This document shows positions 1 through 7,406 of a DNA stretch of 64,000 nt, in pieces (within the stretch, counting starts at the first letter, position 1; the number at the start of each line of letters is the position of its first letter). The notes beneath the pieces were generated by a model. The model ran no database searches. It saw only the letters and a list, made by a program, of their open reading frames with translations, and was not told where the DNA came from. A program made the translations under genes and the position numbers. This DNA comes from Candidatus Thermodiscus eudorianus (GTDB lineage Archaea > Thermoproteota > Thermoprotei_A > Sulfolobales > Acidilobaceae). The stretch is taken from assembly GCA_015521085.1 (NCBI GenBank), contig WAOW01000004.1:208100-272099 (forward strand), written 5' to 3'.

Positions 1-186
1 CACAACTCCCAATCGACGCACTATCCTATCCCTTGCCACGGGAAGGGGGAGGGACCCTCACAGCCAGGGGACTCTTCACCCCCGTCCGACGATGCGGGCG
101 ACGCCCAACGGCACTTCATCGGGCCCACAAAACAAACAACACAACCCAAGATAATATAAACTAACCAGCCAGAGCAACCCGATACC
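1..186. other. Intergenic stretch at window edge
   Basis: No convincing gene is visible. Bases 49-59 are an exact copy of an 11-bp palindrome (GAGGGACCCTC) that recurs elsewhere in the window. On the minus strand there is a TATA-like element near 147-158, so a minus-strand transcript leaving the window is possible. A short minus-strand reading frame starting near the GGGCCC at 122-127 has no recognisable composition, so I do not call it. Confidence 0.4.
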
Positions 187-381
187 CTAACAAGAGAACT
201 CCTCCTCTAAGCCGGCCTTGGCGAGCTCTCCTGGTCTGGCTCTTCTCCCAGGCCTCCTCCACCTATCCAGGATCCAGGCCCTTATAGCCTCTGGATCTGG
301 CTCAACCTTGACTCTGAAGCCCATCTTCTCTAGCCTTTCTACAACAATCTCCTGGAGGCGCCTCTCGTCCTCTACCTCCAT
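187..381 (-). CDS. Small charged hypothetical protein (64 aa)
   Basis: I do not recognise a family. The protein is rich in Glu, Arg and Val, with a helical N-terminal half and a predicted beta segment around FRVKVE, a composition typical of real small archaeal proteins. I chose the ATG at 381. A TTG at 414 in the same frame would add 11 residues (beginning MVWEW), but those codons are less protein-like. The DNA just upstream (415-713) looks like decayed coding sequence on the same strand, so this gene may be the surviving end of a larger degraded unit. Confidence 0.4.
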   Translation of the reverse strand: MEVEDERRLQEIVVERLEKMGFRVKVEPDPEAIRAWILDRWRRPGRRARPGELAKAGLEEEFSC

Positions 382-452
382 CACTATTTTCCGCCAAGAC
401 CACTCCCAAACCAATAATCCATCCTCCCGATCTTTTTATCTCTAAAGCGTAT

Positions 453-545
453 TCATATTCCATCCCTCCCCGGCTCTCCCCGGTATGCTCTCCTCGCTAG
501 CATTTCCACGTTCTCCCTTTCGATCAGTCTTTCAAGGAACCCCAT
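453..545 (-). pseudogene. Possible decayed gene fragment
   Basis: The 300-base gap 415-713 contains a minus-strand reading frame of 30 codons from an ATG at 545. Its composition is strongly archaeal (residues such as FLERLIEREN followed by MLARRAYRG). Further upstream on the same strand, in other frames, are short protein-like stretches broken by stops (for example one reading EVIVAVGRDPG). This suggests a gene with several frameshifts. The family cannot be named; a nucleotidyltransferase/HEPN-type pair is only a guess. Confidence 0.25.
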
Positions 546-667
546 TCAAACCCTCCAAAACCTCAACCCAGGATCCCTCCCGACTGCCACGATAACTTCT
601 ATATCATTATTACTCGCTCCTGAACGTCTCTATCATAGCCTTCCTGGGACTCGGCTTCTCTAACTGT

Positions 668-679
668 GCTTATATATTG
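668..679 (+). promoter_or_regulatory. TATA box for the receptor kinase gene
   Basis: The A/T run GCTTATATATTG lies about 35-45 bases before the TTG start at 714. It is followed by GGGGGT at 703-708, a Shine-Dalgarno-like site 5 bases before the start. This spacing predicts a very short leader. Confidence 0.5.
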
Positions 680-713
680 ATTTAGGTATTGTGTTTTTAC
701 CCGGGGGTATAGT

Positions 714-3539
714 TTGGCTAGGCCAGGCAAGCCAGCCACGATCTTGCTACTAACGCTACTCACGGCTAGTATGCTGTTACCCGGCTCTGTGCATGTACTT
801 GCATATCTGTCGATAACGCCGCCGACGTTAACGGAACTGTGGGAGAGGAGTCTAGGGGGCCTAGTTTCCAGTGTTTCCTGGGGTCCTGGTGTCGGCTTGG
901 CTGTTGGAGCTAGTCATGCTGTGATTGTACTTAACGGTAATGGTAGTGTCTTGTGGGAGGGGAAGTTAGCCGAGGACGTATTAAGTGTCTCTTGGAGTCA
1001 TAATGGAGACAGACTGGTTGTTGGAGTAGGCTGGTTTAGCTGGTTAGGCAATAGCTCTATCACTAATAGCACTCATGGCCGCATTATCGTGTTCAGCAAC
1101 ACTAGCAAAAAGGTATGGCAGTCCATGGATTTATACGGCTATGTCTATAGCGTTTCCTGGAGCCCTAAAGACGACAGGCTAGCTGTTGGAGCCGGTTCTA
1201 GAATAATAGTCTTCAACAGCAGTGGTGGCGTCTTATGGGAGAAGAGCCTGGGCAGCAACGTCTCAAGCGTTTCCTGGAGCCCTAGCGGGGATAAACTCGT
1301 CGTTGGCGGCGACTTCAGAAAAATTGCTGTCTTCGATGTCAAAGGTAATCTTCTGTGGGAGAAGGGCACAGGAGGCAGGGTCTCAAGCGTTTCCTGGAGC
1401 CCTAGTAATAGCGAGATAGCGGCTAGTATTGGTAACAGGATTATCGTTTTCAACGCCGAAGGTGGAGTCTTGTGGGAGCAGAGTCTGGGTAGCAGCATTC
1501 GTAGTGTTTCTTGGAGTCCTGGCGGAGATATGCTAGCCGTCACCGCTGGAAACTACGCCATAGTCTTCGACAGTAGCGGTAACCTGCTGTGGAAGAGTAG
1601 AAATCTAGGCGGGTTGGCGGAAAGTATCTCCTGGAGCCCGGAGGGCAGTAAGTTAGTCGTCGGAGTTGATAACAGGGTTGTTGTTCTCTATGCCTCTTTC
1701 GGCGTCATCCAGGTCTCCGGGGTCCCCGGTAGTGTTGTGAGCGTATCGGGACCGGGTGGAAGCGGGGAATACAAGATACCAGGAAACCAGACACTAACAC
1801 TATACGCAACACCAGGAAACTACACGATAAACTACAAACTACCACAACCAAACAACTACATAGGTACAAGATCGCCATTTAGCGGATCGTTAAAGACTGA
1901 TGTCAAGCCCGGTAAGAGGCATGTAATCAATCTGCCTAGCTATGGTGACCTGCTTGCACGGCTTGAGTTGGCCGTTCCACCGTACAGTAGTGTGACGTTG
2001 GAGTCTGGGGCGGTTAAGAAGACGTTCTCCGCTGGAGGAGATGGGAAGCTGTTGCTGTGGCTGGATCCCGGGGCCTATAAGCTGACGGTAACCTACAAGG
2101 GGGCAACTGTGTCGAGGGATTTGAAGGTTTCGAAGGGCCAGTCGATAACCCTTAAGTTCGGGGAGCAGGACTTTGCCGCCCCCATAACCACTACGACAAG
2201 CAAGCCCACAACCAGCACGCAATCCCAGGCATCTGGAGCCACAATCCCACCAATAGCCACGACCACGTCACACACACTCTCGACGGCGACACCCGTAGAG
2301 ACGGCCGTCACGGTCGGGCCTACAACCACGATGGTGGCTAGAGGCGGCCTAGGAGGCTACACGCTCCTCCTAGGACTACTGGGGCTGGGAGGAGTCATGG
2401 CCGCTGTAATCCTGTTGAGGAGGAAGAGCGGTGGAGAGACGCTGCCTGGAGAGGCGCCTCCGCAAGCCCCACCACCGCCGCCTCCGCCAACGCCAGAGTC
2501 CGCTAGCAGCAGCCAGTCTGTCGAGACGGGTAGAGTGTCTCATACAGTTGATACCGTTGAGGGACCCTCCACGCCAGTAAAGACGCCAGCGTCCACCCCT
2601 GTGGGGGGCTTGAAGTCCGTGGCCAGCTTGCTTGGCCGAGAACTCCAGGGCTTTAAGAGCGTGGAATCCTGTAGGGGGAGTTATAGTGTGGTGCTACCCG
2701 AGTCGCTGGCGCCCCAGGGATTCGGCGGCAGCTGGGATTGTTGCAAGCTTGGTTGTGGTGGTTGGGGTTGTGCCTATCGCTGTAGGAGGAGCGGTGACTC
2801 TAGCGGGGAGTATGTTGTGTTCAAGGTGCCCCGCGGCTTGGAGGCTTTGATCGAGGAGGGCAGCTTCCTAACTATAGATGAGAGGTTGTTGAGGCGCGTT
2901 GTCAACGAGGCGAGCGTCGTCTCAAGGCTCAAGCATCCCCATGTACTGCGCCTCCTGGCTTATGGCGAGAAGCTCCCGCTCCTGGTCTACGAGTACGCCG
3001 ACATGGGTAGTTTGGACCAGCAGTTCGCCCTCGGCTGGAGCCCCAGCCTCAGGGACTCGGTGCTCGCCGCGTTGCAGCTTGGCGATGCTCTCCGCTATAT
3101 CCACTCTCGGGGGCTGGTGCATGGGGACATCAAGCCCGGGAACATATTCGTTAGGGATGGTGTCGTCAAGCTTGGGGACTTCAGTAGCCTGGTGAGGCTC
3201 GTCACTATGACCAGCCGACACGCCCTCAGCTACACCCCCGGCTTCCGGGCTCCCGAGCAGGTGTTCAGCGACTTGAAGCTCCGCGCTGTCAGGGCTGGGC
3301 TTGAGAACAGGATAGACGTCTACCAGCTCGGGAATCTCCTGCTCTACATGATTTCGGGGGAGACTATTGACGGGGAGGAGGCGGCTGACGCTAGCAGGGT
3401 GGAGGAGGTGTTGCGTGGCGTGGAGCATCCCGTGCTCAGGGAGTTGCTTAGGAGGATGCTCTCGCTGGAGCCAGAGGAGAGGCCTAACATGGAGTATGTA
3501 GTGGTCAAGCTCTATGAGGTGTATGAGGGCCTCGGATAG
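714..3539 (+). CDS. Receptor-like Ser/Thr protein kinase with extracellular beta-propeller
   Basis: This is a 941-residue type I membrane protein. A signal peptide covers about residues 1-30. Then come about eight WD40/PQQ-like blades with a repeated SVSWSP.GD core (about 45-330), a beta-rich region, a Thr/Ser stalk (about 485-540), one membrane helix (about 545-565), a Pro-rich linker, and a cytoplasmic Hanks-type kinase (about 680-935). Kinase landmarks are a glycine loop with cysteines (LGCGGWGC), Lys704 in VFK, the catalytic loop HGDIKPGN (803-810) and the metal-binding Asp822. The usual DFG is DFS (822-824). The APE motif is present as APEQ. TTG start with GGGGGT upstream. It heads a plus-strand run of genes including an FHA phosphothreonine reader, so I infer it senses an outside ligand and phosphorylates proteins of that module. 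The cysteine-rich glycine loop resembles crenarchaeal kinases. Confidence 0.85.
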   Translation: MARPGKPATILLLTLLTASMLLPGSVHVLAYLSITPPTLTELWERSLGGLVSSVSWGPGVGLAVGASHAVIVLNGNGSVLWEGKLAEDVLSVSWSHNGDRLVVGVGWFSWLGNSSITNSTHGRIIVFSNTSKKVWQSMDLYGYVYSVSWSPKDDRLAVGAGSRIIVFNSSGGVLWEKSLGSNVSSVSWSPSGDKLVVGGDFRKIAVFDVKGNLLWEKGTGGRVSSVSWSPSNSEIAASIGNRIIVFNAEGGVLWEQSLGSSIRSVSWSPGGDMLAVTAGNYAIVFDSSGNLLWKSRNLGGLAESISWSPEGSKLVVGVDNRVVVLYASFGVIQVSGVPGSVVSVSGPGGSGEYKIPGNQTLTLYATPGNYTINYKLPQPNNYIGTRSPFSGSLKTDVKPGKRHVINLPSYGDLLARLELAVPPYSSVTLESGAVKKTFSAGGDGKLLLWLDPGAYKLTVTYKGATVSRDLKVSKGQSITLKFGEQDFAAPITTTTSKPTTSTQSQASGATIPPIATTTSHTLSTATPVETAVTVGPTTTMVARGGLGGYTLLLGLLGLGGVMAAVILLRRKSGGETLPGEAPPQAPPPPPPPTPESASSSQSVETGRVSHTVDTVEGPSTPVKTPASTPVGGLKSVASLLGRELQGFKSVESCRGSYSVVLPESLAPQGFGGSWDCCKLGCGGWGCAYRCRRSGDSSGEYVVFKVPRGLEALIEEGSFLTIDERLLRRVVNEASVVSRLKHPHVLRLLAYGEKLPLLVYEYADMGSLDQQFALGWSPSLRDSVLAALQLGDALRYIHSRGLVHGDIKPGNIFVRDGVVKLGDFSSLVRLVTMTSRHALSYTPGFRAPEQVFSDLKLRAVRAGLENRIDVYQLGNLLLYMISGETIDGEEAADASRVEEVLRGVEHPVLRELLRRMLSLEPEERPNMEYVVVKLYEVYEGLG
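1261..1405 (+). repeat. Near-identical propeller-blade DNA repeat
   Basis: The 25 bases at 1261-1285 (starting TCTCAAGCGTTTCC) are repeated exactly at 1381-1405, 120 bases later. Weaker copies lie at about 1140 and 1500. Each copy encodes SVSWSP, the core strand of a beta-propeller blade. Identity at DNA level points to recent blade duplication or gene conversion. Confidence 0.7.
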
Positions 3540-3668
3540 GCGCGTTCATCGCCCTGTTTTTGGCTCTTGTTCTCCTGCGAGCCCCGGAGGCCTGCGTGGC
3601 TCCTCGCACGGCGTATCATTGTTCGTCTGGCGGTCTAGGATCTAAGTGTTGTTTCTCCGTTTCCGGAA

Positions 3669-3680
3669 GATTTATTAATC
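3669..3680 (+). promoter_or_regulatory. TATA box before the small alpha/beta protein gene
   Basis: GATTTATTAATC at 3669-3680 lies about 32-43 bases before the GTG start at 3712, and GGGG at 3703-3706 serves as ribosome-binding site. The kinase gene and the following genes therefore probably have separate promoters. The gap 3540-3668 shows no gene. Confidence 0.5.
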
Positions 3681-3711
3681 TCCTCCGTTATCCTATCTAG
3701 TTGGGGTTTGG

Positions 3712-4245
3712 GTGGGTTTGTACTTGTTGATCGTCCGGTACGGCGGGGAGGCTGAGAGGAAGCGCCTGGAGTACGTGCTCGAACGCTTCAAGGATAGGGT
3801 TAAGACAGTCAAGCCCGGCGGGTCCGTGGTCCTAATCGACGGTGATCGTGAGGATGTTAAATTTTTATTAGAGGAATTGTTTTCCAGGCTACCCAGGGAG
3901 AACGTGGCCTTGTACAAGCTGAGCGAGCCCGACGTAGAGGTCGAGGAGAGGCGCCGGGTCCTAGAGGTCGAGACCCGGAGCCCGGTGGAGGAGGTCTGGG
4001 GGGCTATCAGCTTGATCATGGCCAGGCTCAAGGGGAGCCTGGTCAGCGAGGTCCGCGGTAGCCGCGAGTACGTTGTCAGGCCCCGCGGCGGCTATGCGCG
4101 CGTCAAGATACACGTTTCTCCTGTTAGCGGGGGCGGTAGCCTCGTCCGTGTAGTCGTTGAGGGTTATGGGAGTGGGTTTGACCGGGTGGTTTCTGGCCTT
4201 GTAGATGAGTTGGGCTTGCTGGGGGTTGTGAGGCGTGTCGAGTAG
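3712..4245 (+). CDS. Uncharacterised alpha/beta protein (177 aa) of the kinase-ESCRT locus
   Basis: I do not recognise a family. The N-terminal half (about 1-75) alternates strands and helices (LYLLIV, SVVLIDGD), like a small Rossmann-like or thioredoxin-like fold. The C-terminal half (about 85-177) has a long helix followed by strands (YVVRPR, VKIHV, VRVVVEGYG), which could be a START/SRPBCC-like or double-psi fold. No membrane segment or metal motif is visible. GTG start with GGGG 5 bases upstream. It overlaps the next gene by 11 bases, so the two are translationally coupled and probably work together. Confidence 0.7.
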   Translation: MGLYLLIVRYGGEAERKRLEYVLERFKDRVKTVKPGGSVVLIDGDREDVKFLLEELFSRLPRENVALYKLSEPDVEVEERRRVLEVETRSPVEEVWGAISLIMARLKGSLVSEVRGSREYVVRPRGGYARVKIHVSPVSGGGSLVRVVVEGYGSGFDRVVSGLVDELGLLGVVRRVE

Positions 4246-6034
4246 TGGTGGCTGTGATCGGGAGTCTATCCTTGGCTTGGTGGATGTGATCCTACGGGAG
4301 GATCTGGAGGGCCTGGCCCGCGGGTATAGTTTTGATGAGAGGCTGGAGTTTTGGAACGACTTGAAGGCCCAGTACAACCAGTACATTAGGGGGTGCGCGG
4401 CGCGGTTTAGCAGGGAGATTGACAGGCTTATACGTGGCAAGTTTAGGCTCGCGCAGTTGATGATCGCGGCCAGCTTCAAGGTTAATGGCGAGGAGCTCCC
4501 GGAGGTTACTGGTAGGTTCTCCGACGAGGAGTACCAGGTTTTGTTCGATCTTGAGGAATTGAAGGAGCTCGACTTCCTCAGCGTTGACGACCTGGTCGAG
4601 TTCATCGAGAGGAGGGAGGGGAAGGTGTATGAGATGGTCAAGAAGTACTATGAGAGGGGCTATCACATGCTCGACACGAAGTGGACCAACATCATGGGGG
4701 CCCTGGCCCTTGCTATGGCTGAGCGCTACAAGGAGAGGAGGCTCAAGATAGAGGAGGCGGTGGTTAAGTACATCAGGAAGAAGCCCCTCACCATATTCAT
4801 AAGCGAGATAGAGGAGGCCGTGAAGAAGGCCCTCGAAGCGGGGGAGGCGAGGAGAGAGGCCTCCCAGACCATCGAGAAGATAGCGGGCGAGATAGACAAG
4901 ATAGAGCCGGTAATCGCGGGTAGCGGGGGCATAGAGGAGGCCATAGAATCCAGGGAGAAAGCCCTCACAATGATCGAGAAGCTCCTCAAGGAGCTAGACG
5001 AGACCAGGGGCAAGCTGAGGGAGAAGGAGGCCGAGCTGGAGAGGCTAGCAAGCCAATACACCGAGTCATCCAGCGCCAGGGAGATAGTCGAGGCAGAACT
5101 CGAAGCCCTGAAAGGCCGGGTACGCGAGCTCGAAGCCCTACTAGAAGAGTACAAGGCCGCCGTCGCCACGCTCAAGGCCGAGAAGGAGGCCCTAGCCGAG
5201 AGGCTGGAGGAGTTGAAGGCGGGCCTCGAAGGCAGGGGCGGGGGCAACCTGGTCAGCAGGGAGGAGGCATGGGCGCTGGAGAACGCGCTGGTGGAGCGGA
5301 TAGTAAGGAAGCTGGCCGAGGGAGCAGTGGTCTATGACCCCGTGAGGGGCGAGTCCCGCGAGGTGAAATGGAACAGGAGGGTCTACTACAGCCTCCACGG
5401 CGACGGCAAGCCCCAGGGCAGGGGAGTACAACTCCAGTCCCTCAGGGGCGTCTTCAAGAAGAGGAAGGAGCTGGTGGTAGACGCGGTGACGCTAGTCCAT
5501 AGGGACTCCTTCGACGAGAAGGGGTGGGACCAGGAGCCCGTCGGGCTAGGAGAGGTCATGGAGGTGGTCGAGTCCAGGCTGGAGGAGGCCGGCCGGGGCG
5601 GCTACTACCATATACTGGTGTTGAGTAGCCCCACCGGCTTCACTGAGAAGGCCAGGATGTTCGTTGAGAGCAACGACTACCTGGTAAACCTAGCCTCCAG
5701 GCACGTGACAGTCTACCTAGTAGACCCCGTCAAGGGCCAGCTCTACTACAATTCCAGGGACGAGGCGGCCGAGGCCAACAAGCACCTAGCAGACCCCAGG
5801 CTGCCCGAGGAGAGGGTGAAGAGGGTGCTGGAATACCTGAGGTCGGAGGAGGCCAAGGAGAAGGCCGTGCTGATCGGGGGCGGCTCGCCATTCCTACTGG
5901 CAGAGGATATAGCCAAGGCCACCGGCGAGGACCTGGAGATAGTGGCCAGGGCCATGGCCAGGGCCGAGGAGGAGGGGCTGGGCCGGGTGATGGTGACTAG
6001 CGACGGGCTGAAGGCCCTCTTCTACAAGCACTAG
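4235..6034 (+). CDS. Large coiled-coil protein with C-terminal alpha/beta and winged-helix-like parts (599 aa)
   Basis: There are three visible regions. Residues about 1-220 are helical. Residues about 225-345 form a long heptad-rich coiled coil (Glu/Lys/Leu-rich, including LREKEAELERLA). Residues about 345-599 are alpha/beta, with strands such as YHILVLSSPTGF and VTVYLVDP, resembling a Rossmann or nuclease-like core. They end in a winged-helix-like segment (LLAEDIAKATG, then a helix and strands). No Walker or known catalytic motif was found. GTG start inside the end of the upstream gene. Its size and position among ESCRT-like genes suggest a scaffold or an effector of the module. Function is unknown. 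Confidence 0.75.
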   Translation: MSSSGGCDRESILGLVDVILREDLEGLARGYSFDERLEFWNDLKAQYNQYIRGCAARFSREIDRLIRGKFRLAQLMIAASFKVNGEELPEVTGRFSDEEYQVLFDLEELKELDFLSVDDLVEFIERREGKVYEMVKKYYERGYHMLDTKWTNIMGALALAMAERYKERRLKIEEAVVKYIRKKPLTIFISEIEEAVKKALEAGEARREASQTIEKIAGEIDKIEPVIAGSGGIEEAIESREKALTMIEKLLKELDETRGKLREKEAELERLASQYTESSSAREIVEAELEALKGRVRELEALLEEYKAAVATLKAEKEALAERLEELKAGLEGRGGGNLVSREEAWALENALVERIVRKLAEGAVVYDPVRGESREVKWNRRVYYSLHGDGKPQGRGVQLQSLRGVFKKRKELVVDAVTLVHRDSFDEKGWDQEPVGLGEVMEVVESRLEEAGRGGYYHILVLSSPTGFTEKARMFVESNDYLVNLASRHVTVYLVDPVKGQLYYNSRDEAAEANKHLADPRLPEERVKRVLEYLRSEEAKEKAVLIGGGSPFLLAEDIAKATGEDLEIVARAMARAEEEGLGRVMVTSDGLKALFYKH

Positions 6035-6045
6035 CGGGGGTGGGT

Positions 6046-6612
6046 ATGGTGTCGAGGCTCGGGGACCTGGACACGAGGGACCTCCTGGAGAAGGCCTATG
6101 AGAGGCTACTACCAGCGCTAGGCTACCTCCACAGCAGTCCAGCCGGCTTCGCAGCCAGCGTGATAGTATTCGCCACATGGGTCTACAGGAGGAGCGCCTC
6201 CGACAAGAAGAGGGCAGCCGTAGAGCTCGACAGGGACTATGAGAGGCTCGTGAAGCTACAGGCCAGGATAAGGGAGCTGGAGGAGAGGAGGAGGCTCCTC
6301 CAGAGGCTCCTGGAGAAGGTCGAGGGCGAGAGGGACAGGCAGAGGATTGAGAGACAGCTAAAGCTGGTTGAGGCCGAGCTGGATGGGCTATACGAGGAGT
6401 ACGACCTCCTGGAGCTGAGGATAGCGGCTGTGGAGAAGCTGGTGAGGCTCAAGGAGGAGGGAGTCATCAAGAAGATCAAGGACGTGCTCGACGAGATAGA
6501 AGAGGGCAAGGCCGACAAGGCCCTCTACGACGTGCTACGCGCCCTAGAAGAGAGGTGGAGGAAGAGGGAGCTAACCCGGAACGTGCTGGAGAGGATAATA
6601 GAGGAGGGCTAG
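6046..6612 (+). CDS. Membrane-anchored ESCRT-III-like coiled-coil protein (188 aa)
   Basis: An amphipathic N-terminal helix is followed by a short hydrophobic stretch (GFAASVIVFATWVY, about residues 33-48) and a basic RR, which would fix the protein to the inner membrane face. Residues about 60-135 form a helical hairpin, followed by LVRLKEEGVIKKIKDV and two further acidic helices. This order (basic hairpin, joint, acidic helices) is that of ESCRT-III/Snf7 proteins. The joint matches the one in the protein encoded at 6728-7348 (KIK.V after a glycine). I chose the ATG at 6046 because GGGGG at 6036-6040 sits 5 bases before it; a GTG at 6040 is an alternative. The gene starts 11 bases after the previous stop. 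ESCRT assignment is inferred from helix pattern only. Confidence 0.6.
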   Translation: MVSRLGDLDTRDLLEKAYERLLPALGYLHSSPAGFAASVIVFATWVYRRSASDKKRAAVELDRDYERLVKLQARIRELEERRRLLQRLLEKVEGERDRQRIERQLKLVEAELDGLYEEYDLLELRIAAVEKLVRLKEEGVIKKIKDVLDEIEEGKADKALYDVLRALEERWRKRELTRNVLERIIEEG

Positions 6613-6665
6613 CCGGGAGGACCCCCCACACCCGGCGGGGAGGGATGCCCTGCTGGGGTGGAAGG

Positions 6666-6692
6666 GGGTCCCTCCAATGCCTGGAGGGTCCC
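6666..6692 (+). terminator. Strong hairpin between the two ESCRT-III-like genes
   Basis: CCCTCCA (6670-6676) pairs perfectly with TGGAGGG (6682-6688) around a 5-base loop, and GGG/CCC pairs extend the stem beyond a T-T mismatch. The hairpin also contains a copy of the recurrent GAGGGTCCCTC palindrome (6684-6694). No U-run follows, so it may be an attenuator, a processing site or a protein-binding site rather than a classical terminator. Confidence 0.4.
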
Positions 6693-6694
6693 TC
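6684..6694. repeat. Recurrent 11-bp palindrome GAGGGWCCCTC
   Basis: Exact copies are seen at 49-59, 2559-2569, 6684-6694, 34080-34090 and 36832-36842. Three lie outside genes (49, 6684, 36832), two of them inside hairpins; two lie in coding sequence. Near-copies such as GGGGGTCCCTC (6664-6674) are common. It may be a protein-binding site or simply a favoured G/C-rich word. Confidence 0.4.
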
Positions 6695-6727
6695 GACGTG
6701 TAGGAGTATGGGAGGTGTATGTGAGCT

Positions 6728-7348
6728 ATGGATATCGGGGGTAAGATTAGGGGCTTCATCCGCCGTGGGGACTGGATTGACAAGGTGAAGGTCGAGGAGC
6801 TTGAGAGGGAGCTGATCAAGCTGGACAACCAGATTAGCTTGGCGAGCAAGGAGATCCAGAAGCTTGAGAAGGCGAAGAAGGAGCTCTTCCAGGAGGGCGT
6901 CGGTAAGAGTGACGTGGAGAAGCTGCTCCTGGCCGAGAAGATAAAGGATCTAGACGCCGAGATCAAGATGAAGCTCCGCGAGTACAATAGGTTAATGAAG
7001 CAGAGGAGGGCCCTGTCAAACCTGATCAGGCTGAAGAAGTGGGAGGCTAGGCTCAAGGAGACCGGTATATGGGAGAAGATCAAGAACGTGGAGCCCGAGA
7101 AACTAATGGAAGCCCTCTCCAACGTGCAGTTCGAGGACCAGATGTTCGAGACCAACATAGACAAGATAAACGAGATACTAGGTAGGGAGGCGACCCAGAT
7201 AGAGGTAGACGAGGGCACCAAGGAGATACTGGAGCTGTGGGAGAAGGTGGAGAAGAGCGAGCTGTCACCAGAGGTCGTCGAGGAAGAGCTGTCGGTGAAG
7301 CTGGAGCCGGAGGAAGAGAAGAAGGAGAAGGAGAAAGAAACCCTCTAG
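6728..7348 (+). CDS. ESCRT-III/Snf7-like coiled-coil protein (206 aa)
   Basis: Residues about 20-105 form two long helices of a hairpin (ELERELIKLDNQ to QRRALSNLIRL), followed by a glycine joint with KIKNV. The acidic helix after it (EPEKLMEALSNV then FEDQMFETNIDKINEIL) has the spacing of the regulatory helices in Vps2/Did2/CdvB proteins. The last 40 residues are highly acidic and then basic, a possible MIT-interacting tail, although no exact MIM motif is seen. ATG start with GGAGGTG at 6711-6717, 10 bases upstream. The next gene is a Vps4-like ATPase, the usual partner of ESCRT-III. I infer a membrane-bending polymer subunit. No similarity search could be run. Confidence 0.6.
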   Translation: MDIGGKIRGFIRRGDWIDKVKVEELERELIKLDNQISLASKEIQKLEKAKKELFQEGVGKSDVEKLLLAEKIKDLDAEIKMKLREYNRLMKQRRALSNLIRLKKWEARLKETGIWEKIKNVEPEKLMEALSNVQFEDQMFETNIDKINEILGREATQIEVDEGTKEILELWEKVEKSELSPEVVEEELSVKLEPEEEKKEKEKETL

Positions 7349-7393
7349 CACGGAGCCAGCCGCCGAGAGACTATAGACGCTAAATAACATGAA

Positions 7394-7405
7394 TTTTATT
7401 TAATA
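7394..7405 (+). promoter_or_regulatory. A/T-rich promoter before the AAA ATPase gene
   Basis: TTTTATTTAATA lies directly before the ATG at 7407. If it is a TATA box, transcription would start near 7425-7430, and the true translation start would lie downstream of the first ATG. A GTG at 7416 would then still be too early. This conflict makes either the promoter or the start uncertain. Confidence 0.35.
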
Positions 7406-7406
7406 T

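Noticed and set aside
1145..1543. Minus-strand frame of 132 codons inside the kinase gene
   Set aside because: Its repeats are the antisense of the propeller blades; the plus-strand protein is clearly the real product.
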